From: an uncultured Streptococcus sp.
Lineage (GTDB): Bacteria; Bacillota; Bacilli; Lactobacillales; Streptococcaceae
NCBI GenBank assembly: GCA_902470035.1
Contig: CABREZ010000011.1
Coordinates: 1-19,336, forward strand
Reading direction: 5' to 3'
Length of the DNA stretch: 19,336 nt
Part shown: positions 1 through 7,436 of the stretch, piece by piece
How the letters are laid out: the number at the start of each line of letters is the position of its first letter
Position numbering within the stretch: position 1 is the stretch's first letter
Made by a program: the position numbers and the translations under genes
The notes under the pieces: model-generated
Database searches by the model: none
What the model was told of the DNA's origin: nothing
Seen by the model: the letters and a program-made list of their open reading frames with translations, nothing else

Positions 1-460
1 AACCACCGTTGATGATGTTCATCATTGGAGTTGGAAGAACTTTAGTGTTGAATCCACCAAGGTAGCTGTAAAGTGGGATTTCAAGGTAGTCAGCAGCAGC
101 ACGAGCTACAGCGATAGACACACCAAGGATTGCGTTCGCACCCAATTTACCTTTGTTAGGAGTACCGTCAAGAGCGATCATTGCACGGTCAATAGCTTGT
201 TGATCACGAACATCGTAACCGATGATTGCTTCAGCAATGATGTTGTTTACATTGTCAACAGCTTTTTGAGTTCCAAGACCACCGTAACGAGATTTGTCAC
301 CGTCGCGAAGTTCAACTGCTTCGTGTTCACCAGTAGAAGCTCCTGATGGAACCATACCACGTCCGAAAGCACCTGATTCAGTATAAACTTCTACTTCAAG
401 TGTTGGGTTACCGCGTGAGTCTAGGACTTCGCGAGCGTAAACATCAGTAATAATTGACAT
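1..460 (-). CDS. eno: Enolase, N-terminal part (cut by window edge)
   Basis: Enolase (phosphopyruvate hydratase) converts 2-phosphoglycerate to phosphoenolpyruvate in glycolysis; it is cytoplasmic and in streptococci is also found on the cell surface as a plasminogen-binding protein. About 153 residues are visible. The protein begins [19 protein letters not shown], which is typical, and contains the mobile catalytic loop [12 protein letters not shown]. The visible part ends at [11 protein letters not shown], just before the active-site region, so the catalytic lysines and metal ligands lie outside the window. The ATG at 460 follows a strong AAAGGAG site about 8 nt upstream. The gene is divergent from the DUF1694 gene and has its own promoter. 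Nothing abnormal is visible. Identification is secure from the conserved N-terminal sequence. Confidence 0.98.
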
Positions 461-498
461 TTCTTACTCTCCTTTGAGTTTAAATTTTTTACACCTCT

Positions 499-527
499 AT
501 GATACCTTAAAAATACGCGTTTTTCAA
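499..527 (-). promoter_or_regulatory. eno promoter
   Basis: On the minus strand a -35 element TTGAAA (522-527) and a -10 element TATCAT (499-504) are separated by exactly 17 bp. The predicted start lies near 492, giving a leader of roughly 33 nt that carries the AAAGGAG ribosome binding site. This is inferred from consensus matching only. Confidence 0.7.
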
Positions 528-568
528 GAAAAAACGTTATCTTTGTGCAGATTTTCCTTAACTTTATC

Positions 569-584
569 AAGAAATCGCTTTCTT
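569..584. promoter_or_regulatory. Possible cre (CcpA) site
   Basis: AAGAAATCGCTTTCTT is a near-perfect palindrome (6-bp arms around TCGC). Read on the minus strand it matches the catabolite-response consensus WTGNAANCGNWWNCAW at every fixed position except the T and A near the two ends. It lies upstream of both promoters of this divergent region, centred about 84 bp before the predicted eno start. Upstream placement would fit activation of a glycolytic gene by CcpA, but with two mismatches this is only a candidate. Confidence 0.3.
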
Positions 585-629
585 TTTGTTTCGATCAGCC
601 TTTATACGTTTGGCATTTTTAACCTAAAG

Positions 630-640
630 TATGATATACT
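630..640 (+). promoter_or_regulatory. Extended -10 promoter of the DUF1694 gene (leaderless)
   Basis: TATGATATACT fits the streptococcal extended -10 TRTGNTATAAT with one difference. A TTGGCA (610-615) could act as a -35, but its 19-bp spacing is long. Only six bases (ATTCTT) separate the -10 from the ATG at 647, so the expected transcription start is the A of the start codon and no ribosome binding site is present. Confidence 0.7.
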
Positions 641-646
641 ATTCTT

Positions 647-1090
647 ATGACTGATTTATCTAAAGAAATTATGGAAAAGGCTAACGGTGGCCTAAAATTA
701 AATCCTGATGAACAACGTCGCTTTCTAGGTACGTTTGAAGAGCGCGTTCTAGGATATGCCGATATAAAAACAAGCAATAGTCCTCAGCTTCAGAAGGGCT
801 TTTTGAAGGTGCTGAAGAGTTTGAGTGAACAAGCTAACCCTCTCTTTGTAAAGATTTCCCCAAATGTTGATTCTAGTGTCCAGTTGAGCTATCTAAAACA
901 AGCAAAAGAGTTCGGTTGCCAGGCTACTATTGTTTCGGAAGAGCATAACTCCTCTCCTTTTGGGCTCGTGATTCATACAGATGCACCAGTGAACACTACT
1001 GACAAGGACCTCCGAACTGCTTTTTCGGATCTCTGGGAGGAAGAAAAGAAGCCGACCAAACCTTCTCTTTGGAAAAAATGGTTTGGTTGA
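647..1090 (+). CDS. DUF1694 (YueI-family) protein
   Basis: This 147-residue protein looks like the DUF1694/YueI family, whose function is unknown. The N-terminal stretch LNPDEQRRFLGTFEERVLGY is the part I recognise. The fold appears to be a small soluble alpha/beta domain with no signal peptide or membrane segment, and the C-terminus (KKPTKPSLWKKWFG) is basic and aromatic. It lies divergent to eno and convergent with glycerate kinase, sharing a terminator with the latter. The ATG at 647 has no Shine-Dalgarno and sits 6 nt after an extended -10. An internal ATG at residue 9 has only a weak AAAGAA upstream, so a start there is possible but less likely. No function should be assumed. Confidence 0.85.
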   Translation: MTDLSKEIMEKANGGLKLNPDEQRRFLGTFEERVLGYADIKTSNSPQLQKGFLKVLKSLSEQANPLFVKISPNVDSSVQLSYLKQAKEFGCQATIVSEEHNSSPFGLVIHTDAPVNTTDKDLRTAFSDLWEEEKKPTKPSLWKKWFG

Positions 1091-1136
1091 TCAGAGCTGT
1101 CGCTTAGACATTTTATTAGTATTAAATATTAGATGG

Positions 1137-1161
1137 AAAAAAGCGGTTTAACCGCTTTTTT
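1137..1161. terminator. Bidirectional terminator between DUF1694 gene and glycerate kinase
   Basis: AAAAAAGCGGT pairs perfectly with ACCGCTTTTTT (11 bp) around a three-base TTA loop. Runs of A and T flank both sides, so it can end transcription from either direction. The loop bases 1148-1150 are the TAA stop codon of glycerate kinase on the minus strand. Confidence 0.9.
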
Positions 1162-2266
1162 CTATGCTTAATAGATTTCCGATATTTCTAGCTGTAAAGA
1201 TAAGATTTTCCCTCGCATTCTTCAGAAGTTGGTCTAAACTATCAGGATGTTTCGTAATGGAAAAGGCTGCGATTATATTTTCAAATGGAAGATTTGGTAA
1301 ATCATCTGCAAGACTTCCACAAATGGCTATTACTGGAATTCCCTTTGGGGTTCTTCTCGCAACCCCTATCGGAGCTTTTCCGGATAGACTCTGATGATCC
1401 AGCCGCCCCTCACCGACAATAACCAAGTCTGCAGTTGCTACTTTTGTGTCAAAGCCAATCAAATCTAAACAGCTATCAATCCCTGATACCAGTCTCGCTT
1501 TCGCAAATGCACAAAGTCCAGCAGCAAGACCACCACCAGCTCCCATCCCTGCTTGGGTCAATACATTCGCACAGTTCTTTTCATAAAAGCTGTAAATAGC
1601 TTGATCTACTTGCTCAAACAAAGCAGGACTCAGTCCCTTTTGTTTTCCAAAGATATAGGTCGCTCCATCAAGTCCACATATAGGGTTCGACACATCTGCT
1701 AAGATATATATCTGGACATCCTCTGGAATCTTGATCGCTTCTTCTTTATGGATGGAATCCCATTCTAAAAGGCTTTGCCCACATGCCTTCAATTCCTTTC
1801 CTTCTCGATCATAGAATTTGTAGCCCAGACCTACTGCAAGTCCCAGGCCCCCATCGTTGGTCGCTGTTCCTCCAACCCCGATATAGATATCTTTTTTTCC
1901 CTGATTGATTAAATAACAAATCAATTCACCAATTCCTCGGGTCTCTAAGTCAAGTGGACGGCGTTGATCAACTGGAATCTTTCCTAAACCGATCAAGTCG
2001 GCTACTTCAAAGAGAGCCAGAGAATCCTTCTCCACATACCGCATTTCTACCGGCTTTCCAAATGGGCCTGTAACAAGGGTATTAGCTTCCTCTAATCCCA
2101 ATGAGTAGTGGATGGCATCCACTGTCCCCTCCCCTCCATCTCCAACTGGACAGGGGACCGATTCTACATCAAGAAGAGACTGACGCAAGCCTTCTGCAAT
2201 AACTTCCGCTACTTCTTTCGCAGGTAAGCACTCTTTGAATGAATCTGGAGCAATTAAAACTTTCAT
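1148..2266 (-). CDS. glxK: Glycerate kinase (GlxK/GarK family)
   Basis: This is an ATP-dependent glycerate kinase that phosphorylates D-glycerate, feeding it into lower glycolysis next to enolase chemistry. The 372-residue length is usual for this family. Typical segments are the N-terminal KVLIAPDSFKECLPAKEVAE, the glycine-rich CPVGDGGEGT near residue 40, GVGGTATNDGGLG near 131-143, AGMGAGGGLAAGL near 240-252, and VGEGRLDHQSLSGKAP near 285-300. The ATG at 2266 follows an AGGAG site. No convincing promoter was found between the ezrA terminator and this start, so it may depend on read-through from ezrA or on a promoter I cannot recognise. The last codons lie inside the downstream terminator hairpin. 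Assignment to 2- versus 3-phosphoglycerate product is not determined here. Confidence 0.93.
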   Translation of the reverse strand: MKVLIAPDSFKECLPAKEVAEVIAEGLRQSLLDVESVPCPVGDGGEGTVDAIHYSLGLEEANTLVTGPFGKPVEMRYVEKDSLALFEVADLIGLGKIPVDQRRPLDLETRGIGELICYLINQGKKDIYIGVGGTATNDGGLGLAVGLGYKFYDREGKELKACGQSLLEWDSIHKEEAIKIPEDVQIYILADVSNPICGLDGATYIFGKQKGLSPALFEQVDQAIYSFYEKNCANVLTQAGMGAGGGLAAGLCAFAKARLVSGIDSCLDLIGFDTKVATADLVIVGEGRLDHQSLSGKAPIGVARRTPKGIPVIAICGSLADDLPNLPFENIIAAFSITKHPDSLDQLLKNARENLIFTARNIGNLLSIEKSG

Positions 2267-2326
2267 GGATTCATCTCCTATTTCTTTCTATGTTTCTATT
2301 TCTCCTCACACCTTCATCTCCATAAA

Positions 2327-2358
2327 AAAACATCCAGGAATATTCTCCTGGATGTTTT
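2327..2358 (-). terminator. ezrA terminator
   Basis: AAAACATCCAGG pairs with CCTGGATGTTTT over 12 bp (13 with one more A-T pair) and a 6-nt loop. On the minus strand it is followed by seven T (2324-2330). It begins 3 nt after the ezrA stop codon. Confidence 0.92.
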
Positions 2359-2361
2359 GGA

Positions 2362-4086
2362 TTAGAATCGGATGGATTCTCTTGTTTTTTCAAATGAGGT
2401 AACAAATCTCTCTGTTACTCCTGGTTCTACTGTTTCCAATGCTTCTGAAATGACTTTGAATGAAGCAGGATAGTCATACTCTTTTTCAAAAATGTACAAG
2501 GCTTCATCAAACGCTGCTTGGACATGATCGTCGAATGAACGATAGCGATTTGAGTATTGAAGCAACTGCTCTGTTAGAGTAGCATATTGTACTAATTTGT
2601 AGGTTTCTTCCTCTAACTCTGTCATATCGTTGGTCAAAATATCCAGGAGACGGTTGGCGTTTTCAATATTGACACGACGACCTTCTAACTCAGCCAAGAG
2701 AGCTTCTGTGTTATCACTTGCAGTGAAGAAGATAGTAAGGAAGGATTGAGGAATTCCAGGTAAATTCCGCTTGTCCATGTAACGCTTAATGGCATGTAAA
2801 CGGTTGGCGTAGATATTTACCTTTTGACGAGCATTGGTGTCGTCTTTCTCAATCTTAGACAAGGTTTCGCTCAATGCAATTTGATCATCTTCAATCTCTT
2901 TCAAACGTTCTTCAATCGCTTCTAACTCTTCTTGAAGGATAGAGTAGGCTTTTTGAGTTTCAGATGTATCCTTCAAGGCATCTTCTACAACGAGCTCTTG
3001 AGCTGTTAATTCAGCTTCCAACTCCTTCAAATGATTTTCCTTGAGTTCTTTGCTTTCAAATGTTTTGCTGAGACGTTCAACTTCTTCTGCTAAACTCTTG
3101 TTATTTTCCTTCGCATGGGCAAGGTAACCTGGTAAGGCTTTGACCAATTTTTCAACAACTTTGTGTGATTCAATCTCACGAGTGAAAATATCATACAAGG
3201 CGTTGATTTCTTCTTGAATCTGCTCATTTTCATAGAGCGCATTATCTAATTCAAGAGCAGCAACATTTTGTAGGTTGGCTTTCAAAGCTGCATGCAATTG
3301 TTGGAAACGTGCTTCCAAATCGGTCTCTGTAAAATGATAACCAGATTCCAAAAGTTTGCGATGCCCAGCTTCCAAATCTTCCAATTGATCAGGAAGAGTT
3401 GTTTGTACATCCTTCACAATTGCAGGAACTTTTTCAACAATATGCGTCAAGGCAACAATATGGTTTTCAGCTGTATCCAAAATTTCAGCAGCTTCAACAG
3501 GGTCACCTGATGAATTCAAGGTTACAAATTTTGAAAACTCAACTTGAATATTTTCAGCTTGCTTCTCAATTTCGGGAAGCGCTGGGCCGTATGCATCTGG
3601 ATCAGAAGCTACTTGTTTTTGCAAGTTTTCAAACATATCCAAAGCATGAACAACCCGACCGCTATTCATTTCTTCTTTTTCTTTTAATTCAGATAAAGCT
3701 TGACGGATGGCCTTGATATCTTCATCAATCAATTGAACCTGACTCTCAATATTTCCAATCGCTTGCTTTGCTTTTAAGAAGCGGAAAGAATTGTTGTAGC
3801 CTTCTGCTTCAAAGAGGTTGTTCTCGATATCAGCAAAAGAATTGAGGGATAGGTCCACCCATTTTTGATTCCATTCACGAAATGCAACTTGACTTTGACC
3901 AATCAAATGCATATTCTTCACAGCCTCTACTTCATCATTTACCGGAAGGTTATACAACTCTTCTTTTCGTTCTTCCAGAGATGCCAGTAAGGCTTCGTTA
4001 CGCTTTCTCAATAAGACTGCCACTACATATCCTAAAACCAAAAGGACCCCAATGACAATGATGAGAATAATTAGTCCACGAGACAT
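2362..4086 (-). CDS. ezrA: Septation ring formation regulator EzrA
   Basis: EzrA is a membrane-anchored FtsZ-ring organiser of Firmicutes. The 574-residue length is normal. One N-terminal membrane segment (about residues 4-26, LIILIIVIGVLLVLGYVVAV) is followed by a basic RKRNE stretch and then a long, highly charged coiled-coil cytoplasmic region that fills the rest. Near the C-terminus LLQYSNRYRSFDDHV carries the conserved NRYR of the family's QNR patch, which is linked to mid-cell localisation. The ATG at 4086 has a GAAGGAG site. The gene follows gyrB by 86 nt but has its own extended -10 promoter in that gap. I see no interruption. Confidence 0.97.
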   Translation of the reverse strand: MSRGLIILIIVIGVLLVLGYVVAVLLRKRNEALLASLEERKEELYNLPVNDEVEAVKNMHLIGQSQVAFREWNQKWVDLSLNSFADIENNLFEAEGYNNSFRFLKAKQAIGNIESQVQLIDEDIKAIRQALSELKEKEEMNSGRVVHALDMFENLQKQVASDPDAYGPALPEIEKQAENIQVEFSKFVTLNSSGDPVEAAEILDTAENHIVALTHIVEKVPAIVKDVQTTLPDQLEDLEAGHRKLLESGYHFTETDLEARFQQLHAALKANLQNVAALELDNALYENEQIQEEINALYDIFTREIESHKVVEKLVKALPGYLAHAKENNKSLAEEVERLSKTFESKELKENHLKELEAELTAQELVVEDALKDTSETQKAYSILQEELEAIEERLKEIEDDQIALSETLSKIEKDDTNARQKVNIYANRLHAIKRYMDKRNLPGIPQSFLTIFFTASDNTEALLAELEGRRVNIENANRLLDILTNDMTELEEETYKLVQYATLTEQLLQYSNRYRSFDDHVQAAFDEALYIFEKEYDYPASFKVISEALETVEPGVTERFVTSFEKTRESIRF

Positions 4087-4105
4087 ATAAAAACTCCTTC
4101 ATTAA

Positions 4106-4121
4106 ATTACTTGAAAGTAAT
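4106..4121 (-). repeat. Inverted repeat at the predicted 5' end of ezrA mRNA
   Basis: ATTACTTTCAAGTAAT on the minus strand is a perfect inverted repeat (ATTACT / AGTAAT, loop TTCA). The start predicted from the upstream -10 is at about 4121-4122, so this hairpin would form at the very 5' end of the transcript, ahead of the GAAGGAG site. Confidence 0.55.
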
Positions 4122-4128
4122 CGTAGTT

Positions 4129-4139
4129 ATTATATCATA
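4129..4139 (-). promoter_or_regulatory. ezrA extended -10 promoter
   Basis: TATGATATAAT is a perfect match to the extended -10 consensus TRTGNTATAAT. A TTGCCA lies 19 bp upstream of the TATAAT, which is a poor -35 spacing. The leader would be about 35 nt. It lies in the gyrB-ezrA gap, so ezrA can be expressed independently of gyrB. Confidence 0.75.
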
Positions 4140-4172
4140 AATATTCGAATAATTGGCAAATATCGCAGAATT

Positions 4173-6122
4173 TTATACATCAAGTGTACTATATTCGGCA
4201 TTTTCTTCGATAAATTCACGGCGAGGTTCTACTCGATCTCCCATGAGCATATCAAAGATCTTATCTGCTTCTGCTGCATCATCAACTGTTACACGCGCCA
4301 TGAGGCGGTGTTCTGGGTTCATCGTTGTTTCCCAGAGCTGATGATCATCCATCTCACCCAAACCTTTGTATCGTTGAATCGTTGGTTTGGAACGACCTTC
4401 AGAATAGCGCTCCAAGGCTTCAGCCAATTCTGCTTCTTGGTTGGCTCCTGGTTGGATGTATTCTTTGATTTCACTACCGACTTTTACACCATAGATTGGT
4501 GGTTGGGCGATGTAAACATAGCCTGCCTCCAAAACTGGTTTCATATAGCGATAGATCAAGGTTAAGAGGAGGGTTCGAATATGAGCTCCATCGACATCGG
4601 CATCTGTCATGATGACTAATTTTTGATAACGGGCTTTCGATACGTCAAATTCTGCACCAAAACCGGTTCCCATAGCTGTGAAAAGACTGCGAATTTCTTC
4701 ATTGGCTAAAATCTTATCCATGCTGGCTTTTTCCACGTTAAGGATTTTCCCACGAATAGGGAGGATCGCTTGGAACTCGCGGTTTCGACCTGATTTAGCA
4801 GATCCTCCGGCAGAGTCCCCTTCGACGATGAAGAGTTCTGTCTCAGCTGGATTGTTAGATGAACAGTCTGCTAATTTACCAGGGAGGTTTGAGATTTCTA
4901 AACCAGATTTCTTACGGGTGACTTCACGGGCGCGCTTAGCAGCAACACGCGCTTTGGCAGCCAAAATTCCCTTTTCGACAATTTTCTTGGCAATCTGCGG
5001 ATTTTCCAACAAGAAATCAGAGAAGGCATCGCTGAACAAGCGGTTGGTAATCTTCACCACTTCAGAGTTTCCAAGTTTGGTCTTGGTTTGTCCCTCAAAC
5101 TGTGGATTTGGGTGTTTGACAGAAATCACTGCTGTCAAGCCTTCCCGAACATCTTCCCCTGTTAGATTTTCTTCATTGTCCTTGAGAAGTTTATTCTTAC
5201 GCGCATAATCGTTGATAACACGGGTCAAAGCTGTACGGAAACCTTGTTCATGAGTTCCCCCTTCATGGGTATGGATGTTATTGGCAAAACTCATGACGGT
5301 TTCGTGATAACCAGTCGTGTACTGCATGGCTACTTCAACTGTGATATCATCCAATTCTCCATCGGTATAAATCGGAGTTTCGAAGATGACATCCTTGTTT
5401 TCGTTGATGTATTCTACATAACTAGCAATCCCACCCTCATAGTGGTAGTCTTTCGTTTGCTCCTGTCCTGCACGCTTGTCTGTGATCGAGATGCGTAAGC
5501 CACGGTTCAAGAAGGCTAGCTCTTGAATCCGCTTGTTCAACTTGTCAAAGTCAAAGACGGTTGTCTCTGTGAAGATTTCTGGGTCTGGAGTAAAGTGAAC
5601 GGTTGTACCAGTTCGATCTGTTTCACCAACCACTTCAAGATCTGCAACGACTTGACCGCGTTTGTATTCTTGGTAATGAATTTGGCCATTCTTATGGACA
5701 TGAACATCTAACTGAGTTGACAAGGCATTTACGACAGATGATCCAACTCCATGGAGTCCACCAGATACCTTGTACCCACCACCGCCAAATTTTCCTCCCG
5801 CATGGAGAACGGTAAAGACAGTCTCAACCGCTGGACGACCCGTTTTTTCTTGAATGTCAACCGGAATCCCCCGTCCATCATCGACGACTGTAATCGAATT
5901 GTCCTCTTCGATAAAGACTTCGATATGGCTAGCAAAGCCTGCAAGGGCCTCATCGATTGAGTTATCGACGATTTCCCAGACCAAATGGTGAAGACCTTCT
6001 TTAGAAGTGGATCCGATATACATCCCCGGACGCATCCGAACTGCTTCTAAACCTTCTAAAACCTGAATCTGACTGGCATCATATTCTTGACCAGTCGTTT
6101 CTTGCTTCAATTCTTCTGTCAT
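4173..6122 (-). CDS. gyrB: DNA gyrase subunit B
   Basis: GyrB is the ATPase subunit of gyrase, pairs with GyrA, and introduces negative supercoils. The 649 residues match normal length. The GHKL ATPase domain shows WEIVDNSIDEA (catalytic Glu50, Asn54), DDGRGIP (81-87) and GGLHGVG (121-127). The TOPRIM domain shows EGDSAGGSA (434-442) and DADVDGAHIR (507-516), followed by QRYKGLGEM near the C-terminus. The Asp equivalent to E. coli GyrB 426 is unchanged (Asp436). The residue equivalent to Lys447 is Arg, which I regard as normal for Gram-positives, so I see no resistance substitution there. The ATG at 6122 follows AAAAGGGA. It lies 12 nt behind the HAD gene and probably shares its transcript. 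Confidence 0.99.
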   Translation of the reverse strand: MTEELKQETTGQEYDASQIQVLEGLEAVRMRPGMYIGSTSKEGLHHLVWEIVDNSIDEALAGFASHIEVFIEEDNSITVVDDGRGIPVDIQEKTGRPAVETVFTVLHAGGKFGGGGYKVSGGLHGVGSSVVNALSTQLDVHVHKNGQIHYQEYKRGQVVADLEVVGETDRTGTTVHFTPDPEIFTETTVFDFDKLNKRIQELAFLNRGLRISITDKRAGQEQTKDYHYEGGIASYVEYINENKDVIFETPIYTDGELDDITVEVAMQYTTGYHETVMSFANNIHTHEGGTHEQGFRTALTRVINDYARKNKLLKDNEENLTGEDVREGLTAVISVKHPNPQFEGQTKTKLGNSEVVKITNRLFSDAFSDFLLENPQIAKKIVEKGILAAKARVAAKRAREVTRKKSGLEISNLPGKLADCSSNNPAETELFIVEGDSAGGSAKSGRNREFQAILPIRGKILNVEKASMDKILANEEIRSLFTAMGTGFGAEFDVSKARYQKLVIMTDADVDGAHIRTLLLTLIYRYMKPVLEAGYVYIAQPPIYGVKVGSEIKEYIQPGANQEAELAEALERYSEGRSKPTIQRYKGLGEMDDHQLWETTMNPEHRLMARVTVDDAAEADKIFDMLMGDRVEPRREFIEENAEYSTLDV

Positions 6123-6134
6123 TCTTTCCCTTTT

Positions 6135-6698
6135 CTAATTAAAAATATAGGCACTTAATTGATCCATTGAGTCGAACAAATAGGTCGCCATGCCAGCTCT
6201 CTGACCAGCTTCGATATCGATCGGGCGATCTCCAATCACCAAGCCAGACTCAATTGCATACTTGTCTTTTAGATACAACATGGAAGTAGGATCTGGTTTA
6301 CGTGGAAAACCATCATCAGCTGTCACAACTTCTGTAAAGTAATGACGAATCCCTGTTTTTTCTAAGATGGTCTCTACATGATGGTCACGGTGAGAAATCA
6401 AAAAATGACGGGCTCCGACCACTGTCAGACGATGCAATAACTCCTCAGTCCCCTCGAATAAGCAGGGGATTTCAAGAGCTTCTTTCTCTCGCTGTTTATA
6501 CTCTCCCAGAAAGTCTGGAAGGTCTGCGGCAAACTGCTGAACAGCATAATCCGTGGAAACCTTTAAAGCTGCATAAACAGAATCATGATCAGCCTCCCTT
6601 TGGAAATACTGTAAGGTCGCTACAAAAGCTTTTGTAGAGGTCTCATAATTGTCCAATAAAGTCCCACCAAGATCCCATATAAAATCATGATAATCCAT
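6135..6698 (-). CDS. HAD-superfamily hydrolase lacking the second motif-I aspartate
   Basis: This 187-residue protein is a subfamily IA HAD protein, related to phosphoglycolate-phosphatase-like enzymes. Motif I reads WDLGGTLLDN: the nucleophile Asp9 is present, but the usual general acid/base Asp two residues later is Gly11. The other motifs look intact: LISHRD (motif II Ser), RKPDP (motif III Lys) and IGDRPIDIEAG (motif IV acids). A helical cap lies between motifs I and II. It is upstream of gyrB with a 12-nt gap, an arrangement I recall from other streptococci. The ATG at 6698 is the only start that keeps the first beta strand, and it lacks a Shine-Dalgarno site. Substrate is unknown, and the motif-I change makes ordinary phosphatase activity uncertain. 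Confidence 0.88.
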   Translation of the reverse strand: MDYHDFIWDLGGTLLDNYETSTKAFVATLQYFQREADHDSVYAALKVSTDYAVQQFAADLPDFLGEYKQREKEALEIPCLFEGTEELLHRLTVVGARHFLISHRDHHVETILEKTGIRHYFTEVVTADDGFPRKPDPTSMLYLKDKYAIESGLVIGDRPIDIEAGQRAGMATYLFDSMDQLSAYIFN

Positions 6699-6705
6699 AG
6701 CTTCA

Positions 6706-6716
6706 ATTATACCATA
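6706..6716 (-). promoter_or_regulatory. Extended -10 promoter of the HAD-gyrB unit (leaderless)
   Basis: TATGGTATAAT matches the extended -10 consensus at every position. Seven bases (TGAAGCT) separate it from the HAD start codon at 6698, so transcription should begin at or one base before the ATG. No good -35 at 17 bp was found; a TTGACT is present but 27 bp from this -10. Confidence 0.8.
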
Positions 6717-6830
6717 TTTTTCAAAAAATTGCTTGTAAAGTCAATGTTTTCACGGTTTTTTTACAGTCATCTCCCACCTATTTTACTTTCATTCAAAAAG
6801 CATTTATATTTTAAGAAATCTAGACGATAA

Positions 6831-6866
6831 AAAAATGAAGACAGGAAATTCCCTACCTTCATTTTT
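6831..6866 (-). terminator. Terminator of the dinG-rodA-DJ-1 operon
   Basis: The arms 6831-6845 and 6852-6866 form a 15-bp stem around a 6-nt loop, with two pairs that are G-U only when read as minus-strand RNA. Seven T follow on the minus strand (6829-6835). It ends the operon 11 nt after the DJ-1 gene. The region from 6717 to 6828 shows nothing else I can assign. Confidence 0.9.
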
Positions 6867-6877
6867 CATCTCACCAT

Positions 6878-7435
6878 CTATGGGGCCGATGTCCCAAAAA
6901 CATCTTGATAGAGCATGCCTGCTCTTAATTTTGCTGCATCCCCACCAAAATGGTTGACCAATGCATAAGAAAAAGCCAGTGCAGTTGCAGGACCCCGACT
7001 GGTCAAGATGTGACCATCCTGAACCACTGCTTCTTTCACATAGTGTCCTGTTACAATTTCTTTTTCAAAGCCATCATAGCAGGTGTAGTGTTTTTCATCT
7101 AACACTCCTGCCCGATCCAACACAATCGGAGCTGCACAAATAGCTGCTAGACTTTTCCCTTGTTCATGGGCTTCTTTTAAAGACTGAATCAAGCCTTCAT
7201 GGTCGCGTAGATTCGCCGCACCAGGCATCCCTCCTGGAAGGACAATGCCATCAAAATGATCCAATGAACCGGACCAGATTTCATCTACCTTCACTGTGAT
7301 ACCATGAGAACCTGTCACTTCTGGATCAAATCCAACCATTTGGCACTCGATTGCTGCTCTTCGCAAGACATCGACAACGGTCAAGGCCTCTATTTCCTCA
7401 AACCCACTTGCTAACATAACTGCTACTTTTGACAT
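6878..7435 (-). CDS. DJ-1/PfpI (ThiJ/YajL-like) family protein
   Basis: This 185-residue cytoplasmic protein belongs to the DJ-1/PfpI superfamily, closest in appearance to YajL/DJ-1. The N-terminal AVMLASGFEEIEALTVVDVLRRA holds the conserved Glu (about residue 14) that contacts the reactive cysteine. VLPGGMPGAANL (65-76) and the nucleophile elbow AAICAAP with Cys100 are the family hallmarks, and LTSRGPATALAFS is near the C-terminus. Family members have been linked to oxidative-stress protection and to glyoxalase or deglycase activity; the latter is disputed. The ATG at 7435 has an AAAGGA site and starts 1 nt after the rodA stop, so translation is likely coupled. It is the last gene of the operon. 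Confidence 0.93.
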   Translation of the reverse strand: MSKVAVMLASGFEEIEALTVVDVLRRAAIECQMVGFDPEVTGSHGITVKVDEIWSGSLDHFDGIVLPGGMPGAANLRDHEGLIQSLKEAHEQGKSLAAICAAPIVLDRAGVLDEKHYTCYDGFEKEIVTGHYVKEAVVQDGHILTSRGPATALAFSYALVNHFGGDAAKLRAGMLYQDVFGTSAP

Positions 7436-7436
7436 A

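Noticed and set aside
4678..5208. 176-codon open frame on the plus strand
   Set aside because: Antisense to the TOPRIM region of gyrB with no start signals or recognisable domains.
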